Assembly: GCA_026992375.1 (NCBI GenBank)
Contig: JALXAF010000015.1
Coordinates: forward strand, 1 to 9,273
Length of the DNA stretch: 9,273 nucleotides
Reading direction: 5' to 3'
From: Anaerolineae bacterium
Lineage (GTDB): Bacteria > Chloroflexota > Anaerolineae > J102
The stretch's first letter is position 1; the number at the start of each line of letters is the position of its first letter. Both the position numbers and the translations under genes were made by a program. The notes under the pieces are model-generated. The model had not been told where the DNA came from. It worked only from the letters and a program-made list of their open reading frames with translations, and ran no database searches. This document shows, piece by piece, positions 1-7,176 of the stretch.

Positions 1-1779
1 CGAGCGGGGAGGACGGCCATCCACATATTTGCGAACCAGCACGTTATCAAGGAAAACGCCGTCATCGGTGATCCCGTTGCCGTCGCTGGTGAAGACGAAC
101 GCGATCCAAACCTCGGACTTGCCGACGAAGTTGCCCAGATCGAAGACGCCGGCGTCCCAACCATGAGAATCGCCGCTTTTGCGAATGCCGTAAAAGCTTC
201 GACCATCGGTCGAGGCGTACCAGCCGAACCAGTCATGATCTTTCTCCGTCTTCAGGAGATAATCGAAACTGACCTCGGCCTGAGCCGCGTTGGCCAGGTT
301 GAAGGGGCCTAGAACCAGCCATGACTCAGCGTTATCCGGATAATTGTCCGCACAGGGCTCAGCCGCGGCCCGGCCCCAGGCTGCGGGCCAGATGCTGTTC
401 GGCTCGCTGGCGGCCTGGCAAGAGGCGACGCCCCAGGTGGGATTGCCGGAGCGCTCGGACTGGCCCAGAGCGCCATCATCGAAATTCTGCTCGGCCAGCG
501 AGATCCAGCCAGAGGTGGGCGTGCCGATAGGCTCGACGGTGGGTGCGGGCGTGGGCGTAGGATCATCGATGTCGGTTTTGATGACAATCTCGCCGCATTC
601 GGTCTTCACATACAGCGTGAATTCTTCACCAGCGTGGCCGCCAGGATAGGTGAACTCATTACCGCCCTCCTGCTTATGATAGAACGGTTGGTATTGAGTC
701 CAGAGAGGATCCGAGCCTGTGTATTCTCGCAGGGTGAATGTGGTGGCGCGCTGCCAGGGCAGAGGTCGGAGCATGTAAACGTAGGGCACGTCCTTCAGAG
801 GAATATGGAAGTCCTTGCCCCAGACATTTACGTAGAGGTAGCTCACCTCGCACATGGGCGGGCGGGTGAGGATAATGGGCAGATAAAGTTTGTAAGGGGT
901 GGCCGTGGGCGTGATGGTGGCCGTGGGCGTAGGCGTAGGCGTTTCGCAGACGAGGTCCTTCTTGCGCAGAATGAACTGGTTGCCTGTCAGCGCTTCGATG
1001 CCAGGAAAATCGAAACGGATGTGATCAGGAGCAACCACGACGCCTTCGGGAGCAATGGTGCTGATCACCTCCATATCGCTGGGAACCGTCAAGAGCAAAT
1101 GGAGATAATCCTTCAGGTCATCCGGCAGGATATGGAAGTTGAAGTAACCAGAGGCGTCGCTGTATCGATCCTGCAGCTTGGTACCCAGCTGATCGGAAAG
1201 GGAGCTGGCCCAAACCTGGAGGAGCGCGCCCTCATAAGCGTGGACGCCATCGCAATCCTCCTCATACACATAGCCATCGATGCGCGTGGCTGGTTCGGGG
1301 GTGCCGGGCGTAGGCGTGCCGCCCTGTTGCACCTTGAATAGCACACTGACGCAAGCGCCGCTCGTGGTGTTCACATTCTCCACGGGATTGGTCATGCCAT
1401 TGTAGAGCACCCAGCCCGAAGGAATGTCGATCCAGACCTTGTAAACGCCAACAGGCAAGTCCTCGAACTTGTAATAGCCATTGCCGTCAGTGGTGGCGTC
1501 ATAAACCGGGCCGGTGCCATCCTGAAACTGGGTGTGAACATCCCAGCCAGCCAGGCCGTAATCGCCGCCGTTGACGACGCCGAAAACATAGCCGTCGATG
1601 CAGCCATCATTGGTCTGGAACAGCCCCAGGCTCGACTGATTGGCGTTATTGGCCATAACGGCCTGAGCGCCAAATGCGGTCAGCGACAGAGCAAACGCAA
1701 AAATCAGAACCACAGCAAGGGCTATTTTTGCACGACGACCTTGATGGCGGCCAATTGTTGACGTTGGATTTTTTTTCAT
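1..1779 (-). CDS. Secreted modular surface protein, C-terminus cut off by window edge
   Basis: The frame has no stop from the ATG at 1779 to base 1, giving 593 codons of a longer gene. GGAGG lies 7 bases before the ATG and fixes the start. Residues 1-18 are basic, 19-36 are hydrophobic, and AQA (38-40) or VMA (41-43) could be the signal peptidase site. Residues 58-150 and 166-275 each look like a beta-sandwich of the carboxypeptidase-regulatory/SdrD B type (both have DGYV near the start, and GYYKF or GYFNF later). Thr-Pro linkers lie at 150-163, 279-295 and 407-421. YKLYLPIIL follows the second linker at 296. Residues 309-406 form an unrecognised domain. Residues 424-585 resemble a MAM/jelly-roll module ending in DDGVFLDNVLV. 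The protein is probably exported and displayed or released, binding a partner or carbohydrate. No catalytic domain is visible in this part. Confidence 0.88.
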   Translation of the reverse strand, partial: MKKNPTSTIGRHQGRRAKIALAVVLIFAFALSLTAFGAQAVMANNANQSSLGLFQTNDGCIDGYVFGVVNGGDYGLAGWDVHTQFQDGTGPVYDATTDGNGYYKFEDLPVGVYKVWIDIPSGWVLYNGMTNPVENVNTTSGACVSVLFKVQQGGTPTPGTPEPATRIDGYVYEEDCDGVHAYEGALLQVWASSLSDQLGTKLQDRYSDASGYFNFHILPDDLKDYLHLLLTVPSDMEVISTIAPEGVVVAPDHIRFDFPGIEALTGNQFILRKKDLVCETPTPTPTATITPTATPYKLYLPIILTRPPMCEVSYLYVNVWGKDFHIPLKDVPYVYMLRPLPWQRATTFTLREYTGSDPLWTQYQPFYHKQEGGNEFTYPGGHAGEEFTLYVKTECGEIVIKTDIDDPTPTPAPTVEPIGTPTSGWISLAEQNFDDGALGQSERSGNPTWGVASCQAASEPNSIWPAAWGRAAAEPCADNYPDNAESWLVLGPFNLANAAQAEVSFDYLLKTEKDHDWFGWYASTDGRSFYGIRKSGDSHGWDAGVFDLGNFVGKSEVWIAFVFTSDGNGITDDGVFLDNVLVRKYVDGRPPRS

Positions 1780-2092
1780 CTTGGTGCCTCCCTGATAATA
1801 AATGAAAAGATTGAGGAAACGGTGGTGTATGGTCATGGGGAGATCGATGGCCAATTTATCAGCTTTCCATACCGCGAAGTACGAACCCAAACGTTGTGGA
1901 TAGCAAAGTCAAAAGCTAATGAATTATAGTATAGAAGTGAATACTTGTCCAAATTGATTTTGAAGGAGAGATTAGCAGGTTGGCGCGAATCTCCTTATCC
2001 ATTTTTCAGCGATTATGTTACAATCAATATCCATCGACCGATCTTGAAAATCAAAACGCTTTCTCGCTCCTAAAGGCAACAATAGAGATTTT
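1780..2092. other. Divergent intergenic region, 313 bases
   Basis: This AT-rich gap separates two divergent genes. It holds the minus-strand promoter described separately. On the plus strand TACAAT at 2019-2024 could be a -10 box for the downstream gene, but no matching -35 lies at 16-18 bases. No RNA gene, repeat or small ORF with a ribosome binding site was found. Confidence 0.5.
1923..1952 (-). promoter_or_regulatory. Promoter for the secreted protein gene
   Basis: On the minus strand TTGGAC (1947-1952) and a perfect TATAAT (1923-1928) are separated by 18 bases, a sigma-70-type arrangement. Transcription would start near 1916 and leave a leader of about 137 bases before the ATG at 1779. 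No riboswitch-like fold was recognised in that leader. Confidence 0.6.
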
Positions 2093-3454
2093 ATGGATAA
2101 ACCAATCGCCGCAGTCATCCAACATAAACTTCTGGTGACCAAGTCGCTAGATGAACTCCTGGCTTATTATCATCGTTTCCTACGCATCGCCAAAACCAAA
2201 GGCGGCAATCTGGCCGTTTTTCCGGAATTGAGTGGGTTGGCCGTCGGCATTCCCATGTTTCCGGGCTGGCGCAACGCCTTGCTGAAGGAGGCGGCAGCGC
2301 CCAAGACCGGCCTGCTGCCCAAATTGAAGGGGATGCTGGCGGGCGGAGCCGCCAATGTGGTGCGCGCTGATTTACAGAAATCATTGCGATTAACGCTTTC
2401 TCAGATGCCCGAATCGCTGCTCGATGTCTATGTCAGCGTCTTTTCAGATATGGCGAAGCAGTATGAGATGACCATAGTGGCCGGAAGCCTTTACACTTAT
2501 GACGTCGAAAGCGCCTCGATCCGTAACGCTTCGTATGTTTTGGGCCCCGATGGCAGTCTTCTTGGCAAGCAGGATCAGGTTGTTCTGGGCCCGGAAACGT
2601 TAGATTTGGCCCAGCCCGGCGCAAGTTGGCAGGCCATCGATACGCCTGTGGGCCGCATCGGCCTCATGTTCGGCCAGGAAGCGCTGTATCCTGAACCGGC
2701 CCGGGTGCTGGCTTACCAGGGCGCAGACATGCTGATCACCATCGCCGCCACCAAACGCCCGGCCACTTATCACAAAATTCGCCAGGGCGCTCTGGCTCGA
2801 TGCCAGGAAAATCAGCTCTATGGTCTGGTCAGTTTTCTGGTGGGCTCCGATCCCTTCGCCGGAGCCGATGAGCCGGTGTATATGGGAAAGAGCGCCATCT
2901 TCGCCCCACTGGATTTCACCCCCCGGTTCACGGGCGTGATGACCGAACTGGGCAGCGCCCAGGCCGAAGGCGTCATCACCGCGGAATGGAATTACCCTGC
3001 GTTGCGAGAACTGTGGAGCGCTTCAGAAACACCCTTGCGTCGGCAGATGCCATTGGAGCAAGTCGGACTGCTTTCGCAGGTTTACGGACGCGCGCTCACA
3101 CTAAATGAATCCTCCCAAATGCACTTGCTCGCCTCCGACGAAACCGCTGAGCAGGAGGAGATCGCGCCGTCCCAACTGCAAGAGCCCGCATCCGAAGAGC
3201 CCCCACAACAGGAAGCACCCCAGGATGAAATCGCTGAGGATATCCTCTCGGTGGTCACCCCCATCCTGCCCACCGAGCCACCCATCATCGCTCTGGAGGA
3301 ACCGGAAAACGCCGACGATGCTGCTGATGAAGCGGCGGTTGAGCAACCGGAAACCGCCCCTGGCCCGGACGCGTCCATCGAACCGCCCGAAAGCCCGAAG
3401 AGGGAAACGGAAGACGCGGGGGATGAAACGCCGCCGCCCAAACCGCAGGCGTGA
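2093..3454 (+). CDS. Nitrilase-fold (CN-hydrolase) protein, probably catalytically dead, with acidic C-terminal tail
   Basis: Residues 1-330 follow the carbon-nitrogen hydrolase fold: FPELSG (43-48), PDGSLLGK before 160, IGLMFGQEALYPE (189-201), then ARVLAYQGADMLI and the ALARCQENQLYG helix. Active members use a Glu-Lys-Cys triad. Glu45 is present. The Lys expected in the Y-R-K-I-H-L stretch aligns to Gln162 (nearest Lys is 159), and the Cys of G-L-x-I-C-Y-D aligns to Gly194. The domain is therefore probably non-hydrolytic and may bind a ligand or partner; this is inference. From about residue 343 to 453 the protein is rich in Glu, Pro, Ala and Asp and is probably disordered. No signal peptide or membrane segment is seen, so it is likely cytoplasmic. 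The ribosome binding site is weak (AGAGA, about 4 bases before ATG). A terminator follows at 3521. Confidence 0.85.
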   Translation: MDKPIAAVIQHKLLVTKSLDELLAYYHRFLRIAKTKGGNLAVFPELSGLAVGIPMFPGWRNALLKEAAAPKTGLLPKLKGMLAGGAANVVRADLQKSLRLTLSQMPESLLDVYVSVFSDMAKQYEMTIVAGSLYTYDVESASIRNASYVLGPDGSLLGKQDQVVLGPETLDLAQPGASWQAIDTPVGRIGLMFGQEALYPEPARVLAYQGADMLITIAATKRPATYHKIRQGALARCQENQLYGLVSFLVGSDPFAGADEPVYMGKSAIFAPLDFTPRFTGVMTELGSAQAEGVITAEWNYPALRELWSASETPLRRQMPLEQVGLLSQVYGRALTLNESSQMHLLASDETAEQEEIAPSQLQEPASEEPPQQEAPQDEIAEDILSVVTPILPTEPPIIALEEPENADDAADEAAVEQPETAPGPDASIEPPESPKRETEDAGDETPPPKPQA

Positions 3455-3520
3455 CCAAAATGGGATAATAGACCGTGGACGATGGACGAGTGCAGCCACG
3501 GCAGACGCAGCAAACAAACA

Positions 3521-3578
3521 AGGGACGGGAGACCGAGGACGCCCGTAAGGCCCCTCGATGCTTCCGTCCCTATTTTTT
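3521..3578 (+). terminator. Rho-independent terminator between convergent genes
   Basis: AGGGACGG (3521-3528) pairs with CCGTCCCT (3564-3571). An inner CGAGG/CCTCG stem (3534-3538 with 3553-3557) extends it, and six T follow at 3573-3578. On the minus strand the same hairpin is followed by TTGTTTGTTTG, so it may also end the convergent gene that stops at 3591. Confidence 0.75.
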
Positions 3579-3590
3579 GTCTGAGGCTCA

Positions 3591-4835
3591 TCAGAAGCGC
3601 AACAACGCGCCAATGTTGCCGTGTTTTTCGAGAATGACCTGATTTTCCTTGTTTCGCACAACCTCGACATGCCCGCCCAGCCTCAACGTCTGGGTAGCTA
3701 TCAGCGAAACCACGTCAGGAACTTCATCCAGCGGCCCGCCGCAATAGATGCAAGTCTCGGGCGGCGTGTCGGTCAGATCTGCAATGAGACCGCCACAAGA
3801 ACGGCAGAGCCAGCCATTTTGCACGAAGTCGGGCGGGAAGAAAAGCGTGGCGATGCGGGCCTGCTGTGCGGCCAGGGTGGTATCGGCGAGCCCGGCCACC
3901 GCCCGGCCTTGATCGCGGGCCAATTCGCCTACAAAAGCCTCCAGCCGCTCCGCTTCCTCTCGCTCCTCGGCCTCCCGCACCAGCGGAGCCACCCGGTCCC
4001 GAACATCGTTGTATGTGACATTCAACGACATGGCGAGGGAGCCCAACAGCTTCCCTTGCAGGACCTTGGGCAGATAATCCGCCAGCTCGGCAGGAATTTC
4101 ATCGGGCCCGGCCAGCGCCAGCCATTTCCAGCCAGCCTTGCGGGCGATGACATCGGTGAGAGTAGCCACATTGCGAAAATGCTGGCGATAATGCTCCTCC
4201 TGCCATTGCTCATGATTGTGCGCGCCCCACCCCAGCGCACGGGTCTTGGCGGGAGTGTCATCCACCTCGACGATGTTGTATTCAGCCGCCTCGCCCATAT
4301 AGTAGATGAAGAATCGGGCCCGACGCCGATCGGCCAGCACGACGCCAACCGGCTCATGCTCATCGAGCTGAATGAGCAACTGCGTCAGCGAAGGCAATTT
4401 TCCCCAGGCCAGGAAGTCGGTGGGAGCCTCGGGCAAATGATAGACCAGAAAACGATCGTATTTTACAGACCGATCGCCTTTGGGAGAGAACTTCTGCGGC
4501 GCGGCGAAGATGACCAGCCCGCGCCCGCGAGATCTGCTATAGCTATTCTCCAGTAACTTGCCGATATCCGAGGCCACCGCGTCGAAAAGCAAGAGCTCAT
4601 TGCGATCGGCAATATACACTCGCTTTTGCGAAACCAGATTCTTATACCGAAGCATCAACGGTTCCCTTTGTAACCTTTCGGGACGAATATCCATGTAGAG
4701 AGAAAATACCCCTTGATCCGAAGAGAGGGATTTCAGGGCCAGAATATCTTTCTCAGTGATAAAATCGTAACCGCGTTCATCATCTCCGATCAATTCCAGA
4801 GCCAGTTCATATTCATTGATTTTGGGACTCATCAT
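3591..4835 (-). CDS. baeRF-family eRF1-like protein with zinc ribbon
   Basis: The 414-residue protein resembles the bacterial archaeo-eukaryotic release factor (baeRF/VLRF1-like) group, thought to act on ribosomes or peptidyl-tRNA. GVFSLYMDIRPER (42-54) is the usual N-terminal strand. A middle domain has VGVVLADRRRARFF, followed by GWGAHNHEQW (202-211) and EEHYRQHFRNVA at the place where eRF1 has its GGQ loop; GGQ itself is absent. A third domain contains LALAGPDEIPAELADYLP and a charged helix. A zinc ribbon uses Cys344, Cys347, Cys362 and Cys365. The frame extends to 4922, but AGGAG at 4841-4845 lies 5 bases before ATG 4835 (8 before ATG 4832), and no binding site precedes 4922, so 4835 is preferred. 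Transcription may come partly from the small membrane genes upstream on the same strand. The exact family (10 or a relative) is uncertain. Confidence 0.82.
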   Translation of the reverse strand: MMSPKINEYELALELIGDDERGYDFITEKDILALKSLSSDQGVFSLYMDIRPERLQREPLMLRYKNLVSQKRVYIADRNELLLFDAVASDIGKLLENSYSRSRGRGLVIFAAPQKFSPKGDRSVKYDRFLVYHLPEAPTDFLAWGKLPSLTQLLIQLDEHEPVGVVLADRRRARFFIYYMGEAAEYNIVEVDDTPAKTRALGWGAHNHEQWQEEHYRQHFRNVATLTDVIARKAGWKWLALAGPDEIPAELADYLPKVLQGKLLGSLAMSLNVTYNDVRDRVAPLVREAEEREEAERLEAFVGELARDQGRAVAGLADTTLAAQQARIATLFFPPDFVQNGWLCRSCGGLIADLTDTPPETCIYCGGPLDEVPDVVSLIATQTLRLGGHVEVVRNKENQVILEKHGNIGALLRF

Positions 4836-5015
4836 TCTTACTCCTGTTGAAAAAATGGGATTATGCAATGCAACAATTTGCCGTACTCTATTATTTTTAC
4901 CATCCATCTCTAAGAACGCCATTAGAATCTGGCAAGCGAAGGATTAGAATCCCATTAGCGATGCGCCTTCTCCCGCCCATGTGCGCAAATGCCCCCTTTC
5001 CAGCCAAAAAGAGTA

Positions 5016-5149
5016 ACTGCTAAGGTAGTTGCCCCCAATCGCCATCTTTTGCCACAAAGCCTCGGAAGGAAACGAAGACACGAAGTCACTCAAAAAATTA
5101 TCCGCGTCTCCTCATATCCGCGTCGAATAAACAGGGCTACGTTAGCAGT
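5016..5149. repeat. Inverted repeat pair, 13 bases with one mismatch
   Basis: ACTGCTAAGGTAG (5016-5028) matches the reverse complement of 5137-5149 at 12 of 13 positions. The left arm also folds on itself: AACTGC (5015-5020), loop TAAG, GTAGTT (5025-5030). The span of 134 bases contains no gene. It may be a decayed small mobile or fold-back element. Confidence 0.4.
5051..5085 (+). repeat. Degenerate CACAAAG/ACACGAAG low-complexity element
   Basis: The stretch contains CACAAAG, AAACGAAG and ACACGAAG in short near-periodic units. A related sequence occurs on the opposite strand at 7177-7217. Similar purine-rich stretches are scattered between genes in many environmental bacterial genomes; that is recollection and was not checked. 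Confidence 0.4.
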
Positions 5150-5188
5150 CGCAAGAAAAAAGGCATGGTGAAAATCGAGAAAGAATGG

Positions 5189-5431
5189 TTAGACCTTGGG
5201 GGTCAGCATGTTGCTCAACTGACGGATCAACGTGATTGCGGCGACAGAGACAGCCATCCATTCACGAAAGCCCGCCCGCACAACGACGTTGTCCTCGCCG
5301 TACGCTTCCGCCAGTTGCAATTGCTCTTTTTTACTTTCGGCCAGGGCCACGCCGATGCCGAGGCCAAGCAAGGCGCCCAAAACTGTGGCGCTAAGAATAA
5401 GTTTGGATTGGGCCTTAGTCATCTTCATCAT
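5189..5431 (-). CDS. Small membrane protein of unknown function, second gene of a coupled pair
   Basis: I do not recognise a family. The 80-residue product has a strongly hydrophobic, Gly-rich segment (about residues 10-31, ILSATVLGALLGLGIGVALA) that is a transmembrane helix or uncleaved signal anchor. A charged stretch rich in Lys, Glu and Gln follows, and a second weaker hydrophobic patch lies near 59-68. Its ATG overlaps the stop of the upstream gene as ATGA (5428-5431), which suggests translational coupling. The start is ambiguous: the sequence begins ATG ATG AAG ATG, and GGAG (5432-5435) touches the first ATG but sits 9 bases before the ATG at 5422, which may be the one used. That would shorten the protein by 3 residues. 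Confidence 0.72.
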   Translation of the reverse strand: MMKMTKAQSKLILSATVLGALLGLGIGVALAESKKEQLQLAEAYGEDNVVVRAGFREWMAVSVAAITLIRQLSNMLTPKV

Positions 5432-5730
5432 CTCCGGATGCGTTGTTGGGGGATTTCAGTAACGGAGCCCAGGGTGCGAGAGGCGCGGGTAAGCGTCGCC
5501 TCGATCTTCACCACCGGACGCACGATTTTCTTGCTGTATTGCCGGCTGATGTCTCTCATCATTCTGGCGTAACGCCTGCCCTCGGGCAAGCCCGTCAAAC
5601 CAAGCCAGGCGGTGGCGACGCGAAAGCCCTTCCATAGATAGTAAAAAATCAGGCCGTAGATCAGCCCGATAAGCATGGCCTCCACTGCCAGCAAGATGAG
5701 AGAGATATCGCGCCAATCGCCAAGAGTCAT
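5428..5730 (-). CDS. Small membrane-anchored protein of unknown function, first gene of a coupled pair
   Basis: I do not recognise a family. The 100-residue protein has one strong transmembrane segment near residues 9-31 (ILLAVEAMLIGLIYGLIFYYL). A basic, amphipathic region follows, ending in QQRIRR, which would lie in the cytoplasm by the positive-inside rule. AGGA sits 7 bases before the ATG at 5730. A TTGGCG-TACAAT promoter (5775-5803) would give a leader of only about 38 bases. The pair with the overlapping downstream gene suggests a small membrane complex, but nothing in the sequence names its partner or process. Confidence 0.78.
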   Translation of the reverse strand: MTLGDWRDISLILLAVEAMLIGLIYGLIFYYLWKGFRVATAWLGLTGLPEGRRYARMMRDISRQYSKKIVRPVVKIEATLTRASRTLGSVTEIPQQRIRR

Positions 5731-5774
5731 GGTGTCTTCCTGAAAAAAGAGTGGGCGTTCAGTTCGATTGTCTG

Positions 5775-5803
5775 ATTGTAGCAGAGATGCGATGTAACGC
5801 CAA
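5775..5803 (-). promoter_or_regulatory. Promoter for the two small membrane protein genes
   Basis: On the minus strand TTGGCG (5798-5803) and TACAAT (5775-5780) are 17 bases apart, an ideal sigma-70-type spacing. The predicted start near 5768 is about 38 bases before the ATG at 5730. Confidence 0.6.
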
Positions 5804-5888
5804 GATATGAAAACCGGGAGGAGGAAACGATAGAATGGATTTGACAGGAGACAATCGCCCCCTTTACACTTGCCACAGGAGGCGTTTT

Positions 5889-6923
5889 ATGTCCGAACGA
5901 CACAGCCAGCGCAAGGCGGATCATATTCGCATCAATCTCGAACAAAAGGTTTCGTTCCCCAATCTCACGACGGGATTCGAGTTCTTCAGATTCGCGCATC
6001 AAGCGCTGCCCGAGTTGGACCTGGACGCCATCGAGACCGATACGACCATCTTCGGCAAGCAACTGCAAGCCCCCTTGCTCATCTCATCGATGACCGGTGG
6101 CGCGGCCGAGGCGGAGCATATCAATCTGCGTCTGGCCGAAGCGGCCGAGGCCGCGGGCGTGGCCATGGGCGTAGGCTCGCAGCGAGTGGCCCTGGAATCG
6201 CCTGGGCAGGCCCGATCTTTCCAGGTGCGGCGCGTCGCCCCCTCCACCCTTCTTTTCGCCAACCTGGGCGCGGTACAGCTCAACAAGGGCTACACTGCGA
6301 ATGATTGTCTGCGAGCCGTGGAGATGATCGAAGCCGACGCGCTGATTCTGCATCTCAATCCTCTGCAAGAGGCCGTGCAGGTTGGAGGCGACGTGCATTG
6401 GGCGGGCCTGGCGAAAAAAATCGAGGCCGTATGCAGGGCCTTGCCCGTGCCGGTGATAGCCAAAGAAGTGGGATGGGGCATTTCGCCCGAAACCGCGCGA
6501 TTGCTGGCCAACGCAGGCGTCGCGGCCATCGACATCGCAGGCAGCGGCGGCACCTCCTGGACCGAAGTGGAATATCACCGCACGACGGATCCATTGCTGC
6601 GCCGTCTGGCTCGCACCTTCGCCGATTGGGGCATTCCCACCGCCGAATCCCTGCTGCTGGTGCAAGAAACCCTCCCCGAGATCACTCTCTTCGCCAGCGG
6701 CGGCCTGCGCACCGGCATCGATGTGGCCAAGAGCATCGCCCTGGGAGCAGAGCTCGCGGGCATGGCTGCGCCATTTCTCAAAGCAGCGGCCCGCAGCGCC
6801 GAGGCTGTTGCAGAAGAATTGCAAGCTATCATCATGGAATTGCGCGTGGCGATGTTCGTCAGCGGTGCACGCGATCTGAAAGCCCTGCGCGAGCCCGGCC
6901 GCCTGGTCCGCCACAAACCCTAA
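5889..6923 (+). CDS. fni: Type 2 isopentenyl-diphosphate delta-isomerase (FMN-dependent)
   Basis: The enzyme interconverts IPP and DMAPP in the cytoplasm using reduced FMN and Mg2+. The 344-residue length is usual for the family. Diagnostic segments appear in order: QRKADHI (7-13), SSMTGG (66-71, FMN site), GSQRVAL, HLNPLQE (155-161, including His155, Asn157, the proposed catalytic Gln160 and metal-binding Glu161), KEVGWG (192-197), GSGGTSW (218-224) and ASGGLRTG near the C-terminus. AGGAGG at 5877-5882 lies 6 bases before ATG 5889, where conserved sequence begins. An in-frame ATG at 5835 with its own AGGAGG would add 18 unconserved residues. The prenyl synthase downstream on the same strand uses its products. 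No terminator was seen after the stop. Confidence 0.95.
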   Translation: MSERHSQRKADHIRINLEQKVSFPNLTTGFEFFRFAHQALPELDLDAIETDTTIFGKQLQAPLLISSMTGGAAEAEHINLRLAEAAEAAGVAMGVGSQRVALESPGQARSFQVRRVAPSTLLFANLGAVQLNKGYTANDCLRAVEMIEADALILHLNPLQEAVQVGGDVHWAGLAKKIEAVCRALPVPVIAKEVGWGISPETARLLANAGVAAIDIAGSGGTSWTEVEYHRTTDPLLRRLARTFADWGIPTAESLLLVQETLPEITLFASGGLRTGIDVAKSIALGAELAGMAAPFLKAAARSAEAVAEELQAIIMELRVAMFVSGARDLKALREPGRLVRHKP

Positions 6924-6978
6924 CCCAAACAAGCCGAAACACGAAAAGCTGATCTCATGCAAAGTCGTCAAGGCGCGA

Positions 6979-7170
6979 AATTCAGTAGATCACGATTTCG
7001 TCCGCAAGCGCACGCCGAATGAATTCAGGTCTAAGGGCGTTCCGCCGCATGTCCCCCTGCGGGGATACTTTCCGCTCGTTCGGGCCTGCCTGCGCAGGCA
7101 GACAGGCGGCCAAAGGCCCCTAGCCCTGATTTTAATCGGCGGGCCAGCGGAAATCGTGAATTACTGAAAT
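6979..7170. repeat. Long imperfect inverted repeat (fold-back or MITE-like element)
   Basis: Outer arms 6979-6998 and 7151-7170 match as reverse complements at 17 of 20 positions. Inner arms 7010-7041 and 7113-7144 match at 25 of 32. Similarity continues further inward (CCGCCGCATGTCC on the left, GCCGCCTGTC on the right read in reverse). The middle holds a perfect 16-base palindrome (7086-7101) and a small TCCCC-CTGC-GGGGA hairpin near 7052-7065. There is no ORF inside. Either it is a non-autonomous mobile element or its transcript folds into a large hairpin. Confidence 0.65.
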
Positions 7171-7176
7171 TTTTCT

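Larger units (their letters stand above)
4836..5188. other. Intergenic region with degenerate repeat material, 353 bases
   Basis: This gap lies between two minus-strand units. It holds the leader of the baeRF gene, a near-perfect inverted repeat at 5016-5028 and 5137-5149, and between its arms a CACAAAG/ACACGAAG-type low-complexity stretch (5051-5085). No convincing terminator follows the small membrane gene ending at 5189, so read-through into the baeRF gene is possible. Short plus-strand ORFs here have no ribosome binding site or coding signature. Confidence 0.55.

Noticed and set aside
634..1341. Plus-strand ORF of 235 codons
   Set aside because: It lies antisense to the secreted protein frame, which has a signal peptide, a ribosome binding site and recognisable modules. 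Its own translation has no coherent domain.
3101..3670. Minus-strand ORFs of 169 and 189 codons opposite the nitrilase-like tail
   Set aside because: They arise from the biased Glu/Pro codons of the acidic tail and run through the terminator hairpin.
3621..4556. Plus-strand ORF of 311 codons
   Set aside because: It is antisense to the baeRF-like gene, whose minus-strand translation has clear motifs and a zinc ribbon.
4836..4922. N-terminal extension of the baeRF-like protein to 4922
   Set aside because: No ribosome binding site precedes the ATG at 4922, whereas AGGAG is well placed for 4835 or 4832.
5011..5032. Hairpin considered as a terminator for the small membrane genes
   Set aside because: It is about 160 bases past the stop and has no T-run on the minus strand.
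4989..5171. Short plus-strand ORF of 60 codons
   Set aside because: It spans the inverted repeat and low-complexity element, has no ribosome binding site, and shows no coding signature.
6084..6971. Minus-strand ORF of 295 codons
   Set aside because: It is the shadow of fni, which has the full set of family motifs on the plus strand.
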